64,000 nt of DNA from Schistocephalus solidus (GCA_017591395.1 WEDG01001378.1:1-64000); one strand, 5' to 3'. Positions 1 through 10,178 are shown, counted from the first letter of the stretch. Made by a program: numbers and translations. The notes: generated from the letters alone by a model not told the origin.

Positions 1-414
1 GAGGATTGCACGTTGAGGCTAATATACAATTTTTCTGCCCCCATTTGAAGGTGAGCCAATGTGCAGAGATCCGGAAAAGTTAGGTTTATTGGGTCAGCGT
101 GACATGCTCGTCCTCAGGAAAATGTGACGCGCTGACAGCTCTAACGATCACCGCCCTTAAGTTAAACATTGTGTGATAGTATTTAAACAATTGCATGAAA
201 CAGAAGCTGAATCAAATGCTGAAAGAGTATGCTACTGTTAAAATCCAAAGGAAGAAGATGTGTAATGTAGGAAATAATCAGACCAATTGTCCAGGTGAGG
301 AACAAAGGGCACTCATTATTATGGGCAACACAAACCTCGGATAGACCATGCGTGCGAAGGCACTGGCTTTACATCAATATTTGTCAATCGGTCAATACAA
401 TGAACCCAAAATCG
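1..414. other. No recognisable gene
   Basis: Moderately AT-rich sequence. I see no long open frame, no RNA gene and no repeat that recurs elsewhere in the window. Confidence 0.5.
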
Positions 415-1600
415 AATTCAGTGGAGCTCACCTCCTATCTGTGGACAAATTAGCCCACCTGGGGAGTAAACTTCCAAAGAAGTACCAACAGTGATTATTC
501 CATCGTCCAACTGATCTCCAAAGCCCATCAAACCCTTGGTCGTTAAAGCCTTTCGTTCAAAACCGCCGAGGCTTACAACTGAAAAAGCAAGTAAAAATGC
601 ACACAGCCGTCATTCTGAATGGGTTATGGGCGTGGATTGTCTACAGAGCTCAAGCCAAAATGCCAAATACTAATCACCCTAGCTATTCCTGTAAAATAAT
701 ACACGATTTTGATGGAATAGGACCCTCTTAACTGAGAAGAACAGCGCTTTTAACATCCAAAACATGCTGGAACCACTGCAAGCGGAGTGGAGCAGACACG
801 TCAGGAGCATGGATAATTCGTACCTGTTCAAACGACTGTTTTCAGACACGATGAACGAAACCCACACTTTAAGGGCTACCTTCAAGCGTCTGCACATCAA
901 GCCTGAGAGCTGGAAAAGCCAGTTATAGGATCGGCCGGCTAGCAGCGCTGCGTAAGAACTGAAGCGACCATCTTCGAAGCCAGTCGAATACAAGAGGTTA
1001 AATCTAGACGAGAGGTCCGCACCACTCAAGTGCTACGAATAAACGCCCGAAACTCAAAAGCCCTACCAACCTGTCACCACTTTCAGCTGATATGCAGCAT
1101 ACAGATCGAACTTGTTGGACATCTTCGAAGCTACTGTAATGACAACCGAACACTGCACCTCTCCTACGGCATCCAGCGGTACCGCACTCAAAAATAGCAT
1201 GAAGGTCAGCCCTTCCAGCTCTCATCGCTGCGACACCGCATCTCACGCTCCGCTCGCTGTGGTTGGACATCATCACTCCAACCTTGACGGGATTGCTGCC
1301 ACTCCAACAGAAAGGGTGATTGCGATCACCTCACACAACGGCCACAACCATCACCGCCACTAGGATCACCTGCATCACACCACAGGTGGGGGCACTCTGT
1401 TCCAACCAGCCCCTTTGGTGACCGCTCATTTCAGCCACACAGCAGCCTGAACGGGTATCTGTCAATCCATCGCACCGTGACTGGAGCACCAGTGTTTGGA
1501 GTGCCTACATACATACAGCATTTGAACGTTCCCCGCCCACACTCTAACAGCACATTCAGACACCGCATGAGCCTGTTCAATCATATGCGTTAATGCCGGG
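415..1600 (+). pseudogene. Ancient degenerate copy of the zinc-finger LINE (RT C-terminus and zinc fingers)
   Basis: Translated with frame changes, this stretch follows the 3' half of the better preserved LINE at 21.6-22.9 kb. Around 735-930 it reads 'NMLEPLQAEWSRHVRSMD', matching 'AMLRQVQLRWNGHLVRMD', then 'YLFKRLF' and 'RLHIKPESW', matching the region between RT and fingers. At 960-1130 'ATIFEASRIQ', 'SKALPTC' and 'IELVGHLRSYC' follow the first finger and its linker. At 1535-1590 'TFRHRMSLFNHMR' matches a later finger. Several stops and frame changes show it is non-functional and old. Identity at the DNA level is clearly lower than between the other copies of this family, so it is probably an early insertion. 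The endonuclease and the catalytic RT core are absent. Confidence 0.7.
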
Positions 1601-1639
1601 AACCGTAGTAAGTAACACAGATCATGCAACCATTGCATC

Positions 1640-2090
1640 GTCGTGCTCTTGCAGTCACCTTGGCGATTCTGACTACGTCTACCGTGATCCCGTAGCATGT
1701 TAGGCGCTGGAACAGTGACTTGCGCGTTAAGTAGTTTATAATGAGAAGAGACTTGCGATGCATCTACCACACTCGCTTTTCCCTAGCCCACCTCACCCGT
1801 GTCATGTCAATGTCAAGGAGACCAGAAGCAGAGTTAGGTGCAGTGGCTGACAAAGCTGCCGTGACTCCTCCTCTTTGTGGTCTCTCGCCCTCCGATGGGA
1901 TGCAAGCCGACCTCTTTTTTGTTTGTATGGACTGCTGATCAATCGCACGCAGACCAGGCGTGTCTGCTACACACGATACCGCCTACGGTCATCTTGGCTT
2001 TGTCTTTCCACCGTATCCAGGTGGGTGAGGCTGGAGAGAGTGTGGCAGATGTTACGCCAACCTGATAGCATTCTAAAATATTTCACACGT
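1640..2090. repeat. Diverged LINE UTR repeat, two opposed pieces
   Basis: Positions 1640-1830, read on the minus strand, match the UTR repeat seen at 18.34-18.47 kb (GTAGATGCA.CGCAAGTCT, ACGCGCAAGTCAC, CGGTAGAC). Positions 2015-2060 on the plus strand match another part of it (CAGGTGGGTGAGG, GAGAGAGTGTGGCAGATG). The two pieces point in opposite directions. Both are diverged, in keeping with the old LINE copy next to them. Confidence 0.6.
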
Positions 2091-2408
2091 AATTGATCAT
2101 CTCTATGCCCACTGTGGTGGGGTAAACGGTGGCCTCGTCGTTTTTGACGATCGAACTGGCATAACTACACTGTGCACCGATGCAACTATTTGGGTTTATG
2201 TTCAAAGTTAAAGAGAAAGACTATTGAATTTGCATAAAATGTAGCCCGCCGCTGTGCAAGGGTAAGGGAGAATAAATCGTAAGTAAGCTTCACAGTTGTC
2301 CTGGTGTAGGACGTTGATAAATGCAGCAGTGCACTTTGAAGTACACAATATTTTCGACACAGTTAGCCCTTATCGTCGGAGTCAGCGTTAGCGGTCCCTC
2401 CCATTTAC

Positions 2409-2631
2409 CTGTACTGTTGCCCCTTTTTTCCACATTTCCACTCGTAATAACTTGAGTTGGAAATTTTGCAGGTATGAGAAGTTCCACATAGGAAGTAGCA
2501 GGTGACTTGGAATTCCACCGAAGTTGCCGGTTCTTGTCTCTCCAGCCAATTAGCGCTCGTAGTTGATGCGACGCGTAGGTCGTATGAGTCTGGAAAGCCC
2601 TGACTAATTGGTAAGAGCACCCCAACACTCT
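2409..2631 (-). CDS. Possible host exon, cysteine-rich (low confidence)
   Basis: The minus strand has an open stretch of about 75 codons ending at a good donor (CAGTACAG|GTAAAT, exon end at 2409, phase 2). It follows a possible acceptor (GTGGGCAG|AG) with a weak pyrimidine tract. The peptide contains four cysteines and an NSS glycosylation motif in 'CKISNSSYYEWKCGKKG', which would suit an extracellular domain. I do not recognise the family. A second minus-strand frame is also open through 2290-2649, so chance cannot be excluded. No neighbouring exon could be tied to it. Confidence 0.2.
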
Positions 2632-3942
2632 CTGCCCACATTCAACCACTTAAATCCCCTCAAAAAAGCCTGTGTTAAGACAGGGGCATTAACTGAAATC
2701 GACACTCAAAGTGCACTTAAAGTCAACTGTCAATAGTCTCGCACAAATGTTCCGAGGCAAAAAACATCAAGGAACGGTAACTTCTGTGCAAATCAGTTTT
2801 TTGATTCGTCCGACCTACGTTCAGAATTCATGTCGGCGGCGAGTAAGAAAGTAAAAGAGATGGCGGCTGTTTTTCGAAAATGACGCGGGTGAAAATGACG
2901 TAAATAGGCCCGGGATGTGAACATGCTGTCCCACCGTCGGTGAAAGCCTCATCGCTTCGTTTTTTCTTGGACCAGTATGTAATGCGGCATGCAGCATGGA
3001 CAAGTGTTAGCTCCAAAAGGTCAACTAGAGTATATAACCTAACTCATGCAATCTGTTATCGAAATTTTAGTGAGTCTTATTATTTTGGTTTGCTGAATTA
3101 ATTTGATGCCAGGAAGGCCTTTTTCTAAAGAACATTGCATGTTCAATCTTGTAGATTGAAGGGAGAAAGACAAGATTTGGGTTAAAATTGTAGGTTGCCA
3201 GATATCCAAGAGATATCCTATGTTATTTATATCACAGAACAAGACCCGTTGTTTTCCTGCTTTGGGCTCTAAAAGTTCATTAATATAAGCAAAAATTTTT
3301 TGAAAAAATCCCTTCCGTTACCAAAGAATATCATCTTAATTCAATAAAAATCAGATAAAGACAAGTGTAAAGAATCACATTTTTTCCAGGAACAAGAAAT
3401 GAATTCAGCTTTAAAAATTATTTTTTGTAAATTTCTGAATTTTTCACCTTAGAACGTGGTAAAAACCTTGTTAACCAGGATTTTGTTTACTGCCCTGAAA
3501 ATAGGAATTATAAACAAAATACGTACAAGAAACTGTGGGGATGGGGATGCCTAGAACAACATATGGGAGTGTGCGATAATATACTTTTTTGTATAGAACA
3601 GTTTCCGCTAATCCGGGATTAAGAAGACAGTGGGAAGAAGATTAGCATTTTTCCCAAAAAATTATCATATATTCAGCCACTATTTTGTGCATTTTTATTC
3701 TTAGAACGGGGCATTCAAGTAAAAAATATAGCGATTAACGCTCTAATATAGAGCGAAAGGTGAGTTCTTCATTTTCGGAAGAAAATTTATCCCTTACTTT
3801 TCCAGGAAGCCAAAAAATTGTCCAACTTACACATTTTTACGTTGAGTTAATCTTGGAAAAAGGTAGTGTGCATGTATTCGACAGCTTAATATCTAATTGA
3901 AGCACTTTTAATGGACGTACCTTATTATAAAACTGTTTTAAT
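2632..3942. other. AT-rich intergenic or intronic sequence
   Basis: Apart from short open frames with no supporting features, I see nothing here. From 3260 the sequence is strongly AT-rich with many A and T runs. Confidence 0.5.
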
Positions 3943-4209
3943 TCATCTTAGTGACAACTTTTGTTGAGGGTGTTCATTTTTCTTGCCAATGAGTTTTCCT
4001 GTTTGGGTATATCTACAAGTATGACACAACCGGCTATCTAAATTAGAAAGGATATCTAAAAAATCACTATGTCGGTAAATACTTTTCAGAAATATCTTAT
4101 TTTGAAGGTTTCGATAAATGTATAGAACGGAATCTAACTTTATGGCCAATTGTTTGAAAACCCTGAAAATCGTGAAATAATCACCGGTATTCCAAGGACG
4201 ATCTAACAC
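3943..4209 (-). pseudogene. Ancient protein-coding repeat, copy 1 (unknown element)
   Basis: The minus-strand open frame contains 'YIYRNLQNKIFLKSIYRHSD' followed by 'FLDILSNL'. This parallels 'LMYQNFKNKILLGSIFRSSE' and 'CLDLLASAF' on the plus strand at 30340-30430. The DNA also aligns beyond this, to the shared AAGAA(T/A)AATGAAC(G/A)(T/C)CC near the end. Two related coding stretches in a 64-kb window, in non-orthologous places, suggest an old mobile element. I do not recognise the protein family. Confidence 0.45.
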
Positions 4210-4409
4210 TGATTCTAATCAAATATCAAAAAATCAATAAAGATATTTGGAGAAAGGAAAGTTTTCTTAATGAGCGCAAATATTATATTTACGATTTCAA
4301 CGGAACATCCTATTTAAATTTATAAGTTACAGTTAGAGCGAGTTAGCAACTCTTCAGAGTATGCCACCTTTTTAAAAACGTTGGTATTTCTAAACGAAGT
4401 ACTATTACT

Positions 4410-4425
4410 ATATATATATATACTA

Positions 4426-4480
<55 letters not shown>
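4410..4480. repeat. (TA)n microsatellite
   Basis: About 70 bp of nearly uninterrupted TA dinucleotides precede the SINE copy at 4511. A second short TA run lies at 4496-4510. TA tracts adjoin several SINE copies in this window. Confidence 0.9.
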
Positions 4481-4482
<2 letters not shown>

Positions 4483-4510
4483 AATAGTGATGTAGTATAT
4501 ATATATATAT

Positions 4511-4723
4511 CCCAGGTGTGCCACACTTGGGGATTGGGTATGACTGGCTGATGACGGCTAATAAGCCAGAAATGGCCATTCCGGTCTCCCTTGCCTTTGT
4601 CGGTTCCACCTTATTAACATATGCTACACGTCGCTTTATGACGACCGCCTGCGAGGGCTCTAGTCTGAGTCTCAGGGCACAACGGAACATACATGTTCCT
4701 TAAGCAGATCGGTGAGCCCCACA
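4511..4723 (+). mobile_element. tRNA-derived SINE, 5'-truncated copy
   Basis: This copy begins just downstream of the usual B box (CCCAGGTGTGCCACACTTGG). It then holds the hammerhead-like body (4542-4586), the CCCTTGCCTTTGTCGG segment and the 3' tail (GCGAGGGCTCTAGTCTGAG ... AGATCGGTGAGC), and runs into (AT)n at 4727. It lacks the tRNA-like head, so it is not expected to be transcribed from its own promoter. Confidence 0.85.
4542..4586 (+). ncRNA. Hammerhead ribozyme-like motif in SINE
   Basis: In order: stem I strand GACTGG (4542-4547), core CTGATGA (4548-4554), stem II GGCT-AATA-AGCC, core GAAA, palindromic stem III TGGCCA, UH position TT (4579-4580), and stem I strand CCGGTC (4581-4586). 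Stem I pairs fully, with one U-G wobble. The base pair next to the core in stem II is C.A rather than the usual G-C, which would weaken activity. Stem III without a loop suggests action as a dimer, as known for several type I hammerheads with short stem III. Activity is inference. Confidence 0.55.
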
Positions 4724-4725
4724 CT

Positions 4726-4726
<1 letters not shown>

Positions 4727-4762
<36 letters not shown>
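4727..4762. repeat. (AT)n microsatellite
   Basis: A pure AT run lies between the 3' tail of a plus-strand SINE (4511-4723) and the body of a minus-strand SINE. Confidence 0.9.
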
Positions 4763-4767
<5 letters not shown>

Positions 4768-4962
4768 GGAACCGACAAAGACAAGAGAGACCGGAATGGC
4801 TATTTCTGCTTATTAGCAGTCATCAGCTCAATCATCTCAATCTCAAGTGTGGCACACCTGGGATTCTAACCCACGACCTTTTGGTATTTGAGTCGAACGT
4901 TCTACCATTGAGCCAAGGGCTTGTTGTTTTGCCGGTTATTAGTGGGAATATGATGATAGTGT
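4763..4962 (-). mobile_element. SINE, minus-strand head and body
   Basis: On the minus strand the tRNA-like head (A box TGGCTCAATGG at about 4905-4916, B-box region GGTTAGAATCCCAGG near 4860-4875) is followed by the body. Its hammerhead-like segment is damaged: stem II is TGCT/AGCA, one base is lost beside GAAA, and stem I is mismatched. The body ends directly at (AT)n 4727-4762, with no 3' tail. Confidence 0.75.
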
Positions 4963-5158
4963 GGGGCACACCGATCTGCTTAAGGAACATGTATGTTCCG
5001 TTGTGCCCTGGAGCTCAGACTAGAGCCCTCGCAGGCGGTCGCATAGCGACGTGTAGCATATATTGTTTAGGTGGAACAGACAAAGACAAGGGAGACCGGA
5101 ATGGCCATTTCTGGCTTATAAGCTGTCATCAGCCAGTCATACCCAATCCCAAGGTGGT
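4963..5158 (-). mobile_element. SINE, minus-strand body and 3' tail
   Basis: Read on the minus strand, the body (5155-5070) leads into the 3' tail (5060-4965; GCTCTAGTCTGAG, GGCACAACGGAAC). The next minus-strand copy follows directly. The 5' edge at 5158 abuts a plus-strand copy through the small palindrome GGTGGTCA-CTA-TGTGACCACC, so two copies are joined 5' to 5'. Confidence 0.75.
5094..5138 (-). ncRNA. Hammerhead-like motif in SINE
   Basis: Same 45-nt layout on the minus strand. Stem I is GACTGG with CCGGTC, the cores CTGATGA and GAAA are intact, stem III is TGGCCA, and the UH position is TT. Stem II is AGCTTATAAGCC, with one A.C mismatch. Confidence 0.5.
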
Positions 5159-5162
5159 CACT

Positions 5163-5558
5163 ATGTGACCACCTGCGAGGGCTCTAGTCTGAGCACAGAG
5201 CACAACGGAACATACTAGTTCCTTAAGCAGATCGGTGAGCAACCCACTATCATCATATTCCCGATTTCAACCGACAAAGCAACGAGCCCGTGTCTCAATG
5301 GTAGAGCGTTTGACCCAATTACAAAATTTGGCGGTTTCAAATCCCAGCTATGCCACACTTGGGATTGGGTATGACTTGCTGATGACGGCTTATAAGCCAG
5401 AAAGGGCCATTTCGGTCTCCCTTGTCTTTGTCGGTTCCACTTTATCAACATATGCTACATTTCGCTATACGACCACCTGCGAGGGCTCTAGTCGGAGGTC
5501 TAGGGCACAACAGAACATACTTGTTTTCTTAAGCAGACCGGTGAGCAACACACTATCA
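5163..5558 (+). mobile_element. SINE tail followed by a full-length SINE
   Basis: Positions 5163-5256 hold a 3' tail (GCGAGGGCTCTAGTCTGAGC, AGATCGGTGAGC). At about 5257 a complete copy starts. Its A box is TGTCTCAATGG (5291-5301) and its B-box region is GGTTTCAAATCCC (5332-5344). The hammerhead-like body (5373-5417), the CCCTTGTCTTTGTCGG segment and the tail follow, ending at (AT)n 5559. Full length is about 300 bp. A and B boxes are the internal RNA polymerase III promoter of tRNA-derived SINEs. Confidence 0.85.
5373..5417 (+). ncRNA. Hammerhead-like motif in full-length SINE
   Basis: Cores CTGATGA and GAAA are present, with stem II GGCTT-AT-AAGCC. Stem III is GGGCCA here. Stem I is GACTTG against TCGGTC, with one mismatch and two wobbles, so this copy is weaker than its neighbours. 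Confidence 0.45.
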
Positions 5559-5560
5559 TA

Positions 5561-5635
<75 letters not shown>
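5559..5635. repeat. (AT)n microsatellite
   Basis: About 75 bp of AT dinucleotides with a single C interruption, directly after the 3' tail of the plus-strand SINE. A minus-strand SINE tail begins on its far side, so the TA tract joins two copies tail to tail. Confidence 0.9.
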
Positions 5636-5639
<4 letters not shown>

Positions 5640-5642
5640 AAC

Positions 5643-5945
5643 AATGGTAGTTGGGCGCTCACCGATCGGTTCCAGGACTCACTCGTCCCGCTGCGCCTTG
5701 GGGCTTACTCTACAGCCCCGCCAGCTGCCGCAGAGCAGCTAGTGATATAGGCAGAATGATACTACCGACGAAGACAAGGGAGACTGGAATGGCCATTTCT
5801 GGCTTATTAGCCGTCATCAGCCAGCCATACCCAACCCCAGGCGCTGGGGCGCCCGAACCTCGAGCTCGCGACCTGTTGGGCAGAAGTCCGACACTCTACC
5901 CACTGCACCACGAGCTCGTTGTCTTGCCGGTTTCGATCGGGAATA
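5643..5945 (-). mobile_element. Full-length SINE (minus strand)
   Basis: On the minus strand the head carries A box TGGTGCAGTGG (about 5907-5917), which fits TRGYNNARNNG, and a B-like box GAGGTTCGGGCGCC (about 5846-5859). The body with an intact hammerhead-like motif (5782-5826) and the 3' tail (5645-5760; CCTGGAACCGATCGGTGAGC) follow. It is the best complete copy in the 4.5-6.1 kb cluster. Confidence 0.85.
5782..5826 (-). ncRNA. Hammerhead-like motif in full-length SINE
   Basis: Stem I is GGCTGG with CCAGTC, fully paired through one G-U. Cores CTGATGA and GAAA, stem II GGCT-AATA-AGCC, stem III TGGCCA and TT are all present. Only the C.A pair beside the core departs from the usual consensus. 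Confidence 0.55.
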
Positions 5946-6095
5946 TTAACAATGGTAGTTGGGTGCTCACTGATCGGTTACAGGACTCACTCCTCCTGCT
6001 GTGCCTTGGGGCTTACTATATATATATATATATATGGCCAGTTCTGGCTTGGTAGCCATCATCAACCAGCCATATCCAAGCCCTGGTGTCACAAA
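5946..6095 (-). mobile_element. SINE tail, (TA)n and SINE body fragment
   Basis: Positions 5946-6017 are a minus-strand SINE 3' tail. Positions 6018-6034 are a TA run. Positions 6035-6095 are a minus-strand body fragment that reads through TTGATGA, a stem II-like hairpin and TGGCCA, then stops at the TA run. The fragment ends at stem III, within about one base of the cleavage position predicted in the other copies. Confidence 0.65.
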
Positions 6096-6459
6096 TAGAA
6101 TTTTATAGAAATTATGCATAAATAAATCTCTTTTGTTCTCAGTTAGTATAAAAGTATGTCTACTTCAAAGCTGATACTTGAAAAAGGCTATCTTGCGATT
6201 TTCAAAAAGTTTATAATTATGCGATTTTGTAGAACTGTGAAAGTTGCAGTGATAAATCATCGCATCTGCTGATTTATTATAGCTACGTTCAAAGTATACA
6301 GCATATAAGTAAGAGAAAGTTGAAACGCATTATTTTGAAAATATCCCTCTAAAATTGTTAGTAATCCGTTTTATATTCATTTCGACCACAATAAAAATCA
6401 AGGGAGGCTCGGAGATTAAATGGGCTTACATAAAACTGTACAGTTATTATGGGATCGAT
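6096..6459. other. AT-rich, nothing recognised
   Basis: No open frame or repeat that I can match elsewhere in the window. Confidence 0.5.
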
Positions 6460-7440
6460 TCAAATCTCAGATCATGTCTCTTGAAATGTAAAGTATCTCA
6501 CCAGGGCCGTTAATATGGAATGTTGTTGTGCCAATGTACGGCAAGAGATATGTTGGAAGTGACGTTGCATGAAGCACAGATAGTTTGCGCCGATTGATGC
6601 CGAGTAAAGTGGATATAAAAAGTTCTACAGAATGTGATCCGAAAATTGCTTGACCATTGGGAAACGTTGTTGTATTATTATATGAGCTCAAAGGACAATA
6701 GAAGGACGAGCAGCAGAAAAGAGCATTCGAAGGACACTTTGAAACATGAGTATATCTTTTTAAGAAATACGGGAAAAGGGACAAACGAATAATAAAGTTT
6801 GATAGGAAGAATTCAGGCATCTTTTAATCTTCAGATTAAGAGCTGAGGTGTGTGAAACAAACGTAACCGACGAATTTAATAAAGAAGTTTAGGGTGAATG
6901 AGCAATTTGAGAACAAAGTTGCTCCAAGATACCAGAAATAAGATACTTGCCTAGGAAGAATGTCGAAGGATTCAGGACTGGGATTCTGATTATTCTGCAG
7001 AATACCATTTTTCGAAGTCCATGTACAGACATAATCCAAACAATCCTCCAGAAACGGGACACGATTTTAATTTTTACCATTGTGGTCAATAATAATATTT
7101 TCAGCATACTTAACCAAAAGCAATCCTTCGAAAATCTCACCTCCTCAGTGCAAATCGCGAGGAAATGAGGGGACAGGAGGGAATGTTGGAGAACTCCACA
7201 ACTATAATGCAGAAGAATTGATTTCTGTTTTCCCGACTGGACGTACTGAGTGCCGAAGAAAAAGTAGTCTTTAGGCCAAGAGACAATCTATACGGGAAAG
7301 CCGCACCGGGATGTCTCGCTCATGAAGATGTTGAATCGAGAGGTATTATATGCCGAAGAGTAATCAAGAAATGCATATGCTGCGCATGGCAATCCTAGAA
7401 TCGACTGAACCACAAGAGCAACACCATTCAAGGTATTACG
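6460..7440 (-). pseudogene. Degenerate CR1/Jockey-like LINE reverse transcriptase
   Basis: Read on the minus strand with frame changes, this follows the RT at 50.88-49.81 kb. Pieces in order: 'VALVVQSILG', the motif A region 'AFLDYSSAYNT' (near 7350, conserved Asp present), 'GVLQ' and 'LLSPH' (motif B, near 7175), 'RFSKDCFWLS', 'FWYLGATL', and a C-terminal stretch matching 'RHFTTVKQFAGRIL' (near 6660). The YADD catalytic motif and frame are lost. It is an old 5'-truncated copy. Reverse transcriptases of this type copy their RNA at a nicked target, but this copy can make no product. The family name is by motif style only. Confidence 0.7.
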
Positions 7441-7659
7441 TCTGAACTTATATACAAATTGTAAAGGGACCGAGAAATTGGATGAGAGTGGTTTATTGGC
7501 ATGTGTGATGCTTTGCTTCTTTTAGGTTAAAGGCATTTTAATTTTATTCTATTGCTCATTGATTATGGCAGATGATCACGACGTGATACAGCAGGAGTAC
7601 CATTTTGCGAGTGAATTATAAAAAAGGTCCCCCAATGGCATACACGCTGCCAGTAGATC

Positions 7660-8675
7660 TCAAAAACAGTCGTATATAGCAGATTGCCTATCTGATTAAA
7701 TTTCAATTGAAATTCTGAAATACCTTTTCGTTTCGAACACATTACTTAAATATGGTTTTCATATTGATTATTATGCAGCCCAATCCAAATATATTCTATT
7801 CCCGTTAGGATACCGACGTTTGAACGAGCTCTTTCTAGCCGCCGAAAAAAACAACACTGTAAAAATGACTATTTAATTCATGTAATTGTTCCTCGGTGAT
7901 TTTCGATGCCCTTATAAATTTAATTGCGTTTTAGTGAAAACATAAGCGAAGATATCCCCTCTTGTACTCATTTGGTAGCTAGTAACGTCCTTTTAGAATT
8001 ATATACTTGAAGAAAATTCAGCTTTCGGTCTAAAAAACTTTTCCGATTCCCGAATAACTTTGATGCTGACTTGTTGTTAAATATTCATTAAGCGTTTGCA
8101 AACTTCATTCTGTTTACCTTACTTTTACGAAAAATAGCACATTTTTCTATGCTGTGAGCAAGACATCGCATAGTGTTCACAAAATTGTGCTTTGGGTGTG
8201 GACCATGTTGCACACTTTATAAACAGCGTTTATAAATGAACAGTTATAATGCTTTACGAATGGGAATTTCCCGGTCTTAAACATCTCTTAATTTGAACCT
8301 TTTTAAAATTCGAAGATACAATTTCTTCAAGTATAACCTATAGAGAAAATGTTTATTTGCTACCAAATGAGTAAAAGAAAGGATATTTTACTCATTCTTT
8401 CTATAAAGTTTATTTGAATTTATAAGGTCATGAAAAATCAATGATTAACATCCATACTACCTAGGCAGCCGTCTTTCATAGAGTTTAATTTTTGCAGACC
8501 GCCAAAACGAGGCCCATTCTAAGGCCGGAAACCTGAGGTTATTCAAATAGCTTTGTATTAGGTTATACGATACAAAATAGAAAAACTATATTTAAGTATT
8601 TTTTAAATCTAAAACACGTTTCAGCATTTTTTTTGACATTTTATGAGATAGGCTATCTACGGTAGACTTTTGAAC
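7660..8675. mobile_element. Fold-back element with long imperfect inverted repeats
   Basis: The outer arms 7660-7850 and about 8500-8675 are imperfect inverted copies (for example GCCTATCTGATTAAAT against the reverse complement of ATTTTATGAGATAGGC). A second inverted pair lies inside: TACTCATTTGGTAGC at 7970-7985 and its reverse complement GCTACCAAATGAGTA near 8360, each near an ATACTTGAAGAAA motif. The same arm sequences occur in the element at 10.75-11.29 kb. There is no coding capacity, so it would be a non-autonomous DNA element. Confidence 0.6.
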
Positions 8676-9045
8676 TAGTGTATGCTTGCCTGAATTGCTT
8701 ACACTAGCATCAGAACAATTAAATAAGCAAAAATGCTGAAAATATTTTTTTAAGTGGGACTGAAACTGCCAAATTCATCGTAGTAAACGGATTATTTGTG
8801 CTTAATTACTCAGCTAAAGTGTCCTCTCTTTGCGTCAATTTTTATTTCTTTTACAGCAAAATAGTGTGGTCGGTAGGCCATCTTACCGTGTATTTTTAAG
8901 TGACTGCTATTCGGTCGTTCACCGTTAAAAGCACTCTGGAATGCAAAATTCACCTAAAATTTATTTTCTCGGAATTCTGCCCCTATATGAAAGGTTCTAT
9001 TGGTAGCTACTATCTGAATTTTGCCCTTGTAGAGCATATCTACTC
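8676..9045. other. AT-rich, nothing recognised
   Basis: No supported gene. A short open frame begins at 8900 and runs into the following inverted-repeat element. Confidence 0.5.
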
Positions 9046-10178
9046 TTATTTTATACGTTGCTGTAGACTTAGTGCGCACCTTGATCCAAGTTTGATTAAA
9101 CTCAAGGCTAAATGTGGGGCTTCGTTGCTCACACCTTTATTGCGGTTAGTTCCAGTCCTACCGAGACCACCAAGTTTTCCACAATTGTATTAAATGATTT
9201 ATTCAAATCAACAAAAACACATACTTATATTTGTAATTATAAAAATCGGTCCATAGTATTTAAATAGGCAGAACTTGCAAGGAGTTTATAACTCGTTCAT
9301 AAATGAGTCTGTTTGCCAGGCACCAAAGAGCTGACAAACGCAGTCTTCTACTAACCTACAATGACAGCACACAAACTTGAATCAGACCGAAGGAATACCG
9401 ATGAGGAAAACAGAAAACTGTGGAAAGACTTTTCGGGGCCTAGTGGCATGAATCAGATGGTCACGCCCCAGCTCTCGGCCTGGACGGTATGGAGCTCGAA
9501 CCAGACCCTTTGGCTACTAAGCATTACGTCCACTGCCGATGCAAGCGAAAATGCGAGTCCAAGGAAGTAATTGAGGATAAGTAGATGTGATCGATGAAAG
9601 GGAGCCATCAATTGCAGAAGCATAGCGACTGCATCCTATAAATACTGCAACTGTACGAATTAGCCGTATCTTATACTGTCTCTGATGATAGGGTTCGAGT
9701 TGGCATCCGAAACGTCAGGCGAATAAAGCTCTTGTCCCAGAAATCGCGTCTACTTCTTCGCAATTACGTCGACTGCCCTACCATTGGACCACGATCTAAT
9801 AAGTCAGCACTGATCGCTTTGGTCTCCCAGAGTCTCCTTTGGCCCTCCTTCGCTATGCATTCGCCCACTGGGAGCCCTATAGCCCAGTTACAAGATACAC
9901 TGGAGCGAACATGTACCCTTCAGTGGCGAGTTCAGTGAAATGCTACGGTGAGGCTGGCTTATATGACCCTCAAAGCAGACCATAGGATTAGAAAGGCAGC
10001 ACCCAAGTCATAAAGTTGGGTGCCTGGCAAACAGACTCATTTATGAACGAGTTATAAACTCCTTGCAAGTTCTGCCTATTTAAATACTATGGACCGATTT
10101 TTATAATTACAAATATAAGTATGTGTTTTTGTTGATCAAGGGGCGCACTAAGTCTACAGCAACGTATAAATAAAAGTA
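9046..10178. mobile_element. Element bounded by a 118-bp perfect inverted repeat
   Basis: Positions 9207-9324 and 10019-10136 are, by eye, exact inverted copies (ATCAACAAAAACACATACTT ... GTTTGCCAGGCACC). The arms extend outward: 9046-9086 pairs with 10138-10178 (TTATACGTTGCTGTAGACTT). The left arm is interrupted by about 120 bp (9087-9206). The interior (9330-10015) contains a TATAAATAC box at 9637, a hammerhead-like core at 9682 and an AATAAA at 9722, which resemble the terminal region of Penelope-like elements. A tRNA A-box-like sequence (TGGTCCAATGG, minus strand) lies near 9780-9790. There is no credible transposase. Confidence 0.6.
9682..9713 (+). ncRNA. Hammerhead-like core (CTGATGA ... 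CGAAAC), low confidence
   Basis: CTGATGA at 9682-9688 and GAAAC at 9709-9713 are spaced as in a hammerhead, with a weak stem II between them (GGGT with ATCC). CGTC and an AATAAA follow. I could not find convincing stems I and III. Penelope-like elements are known to carry hammerheads in their terminal repeats, so this may be a decayed one. Confidence 0.25.

Noticed and set aside
4850..4920. A functional tRNA gene
   Set aside because: A and B boxes are present but the acceptor and anticodon stems do not fold as a tRNA; it is the head of a SINE.
4320..5662. Open frames rich in Ile-Tyr repeats
   Set aside because: Products of translating (TA)n tracts and adjoining SINEs.
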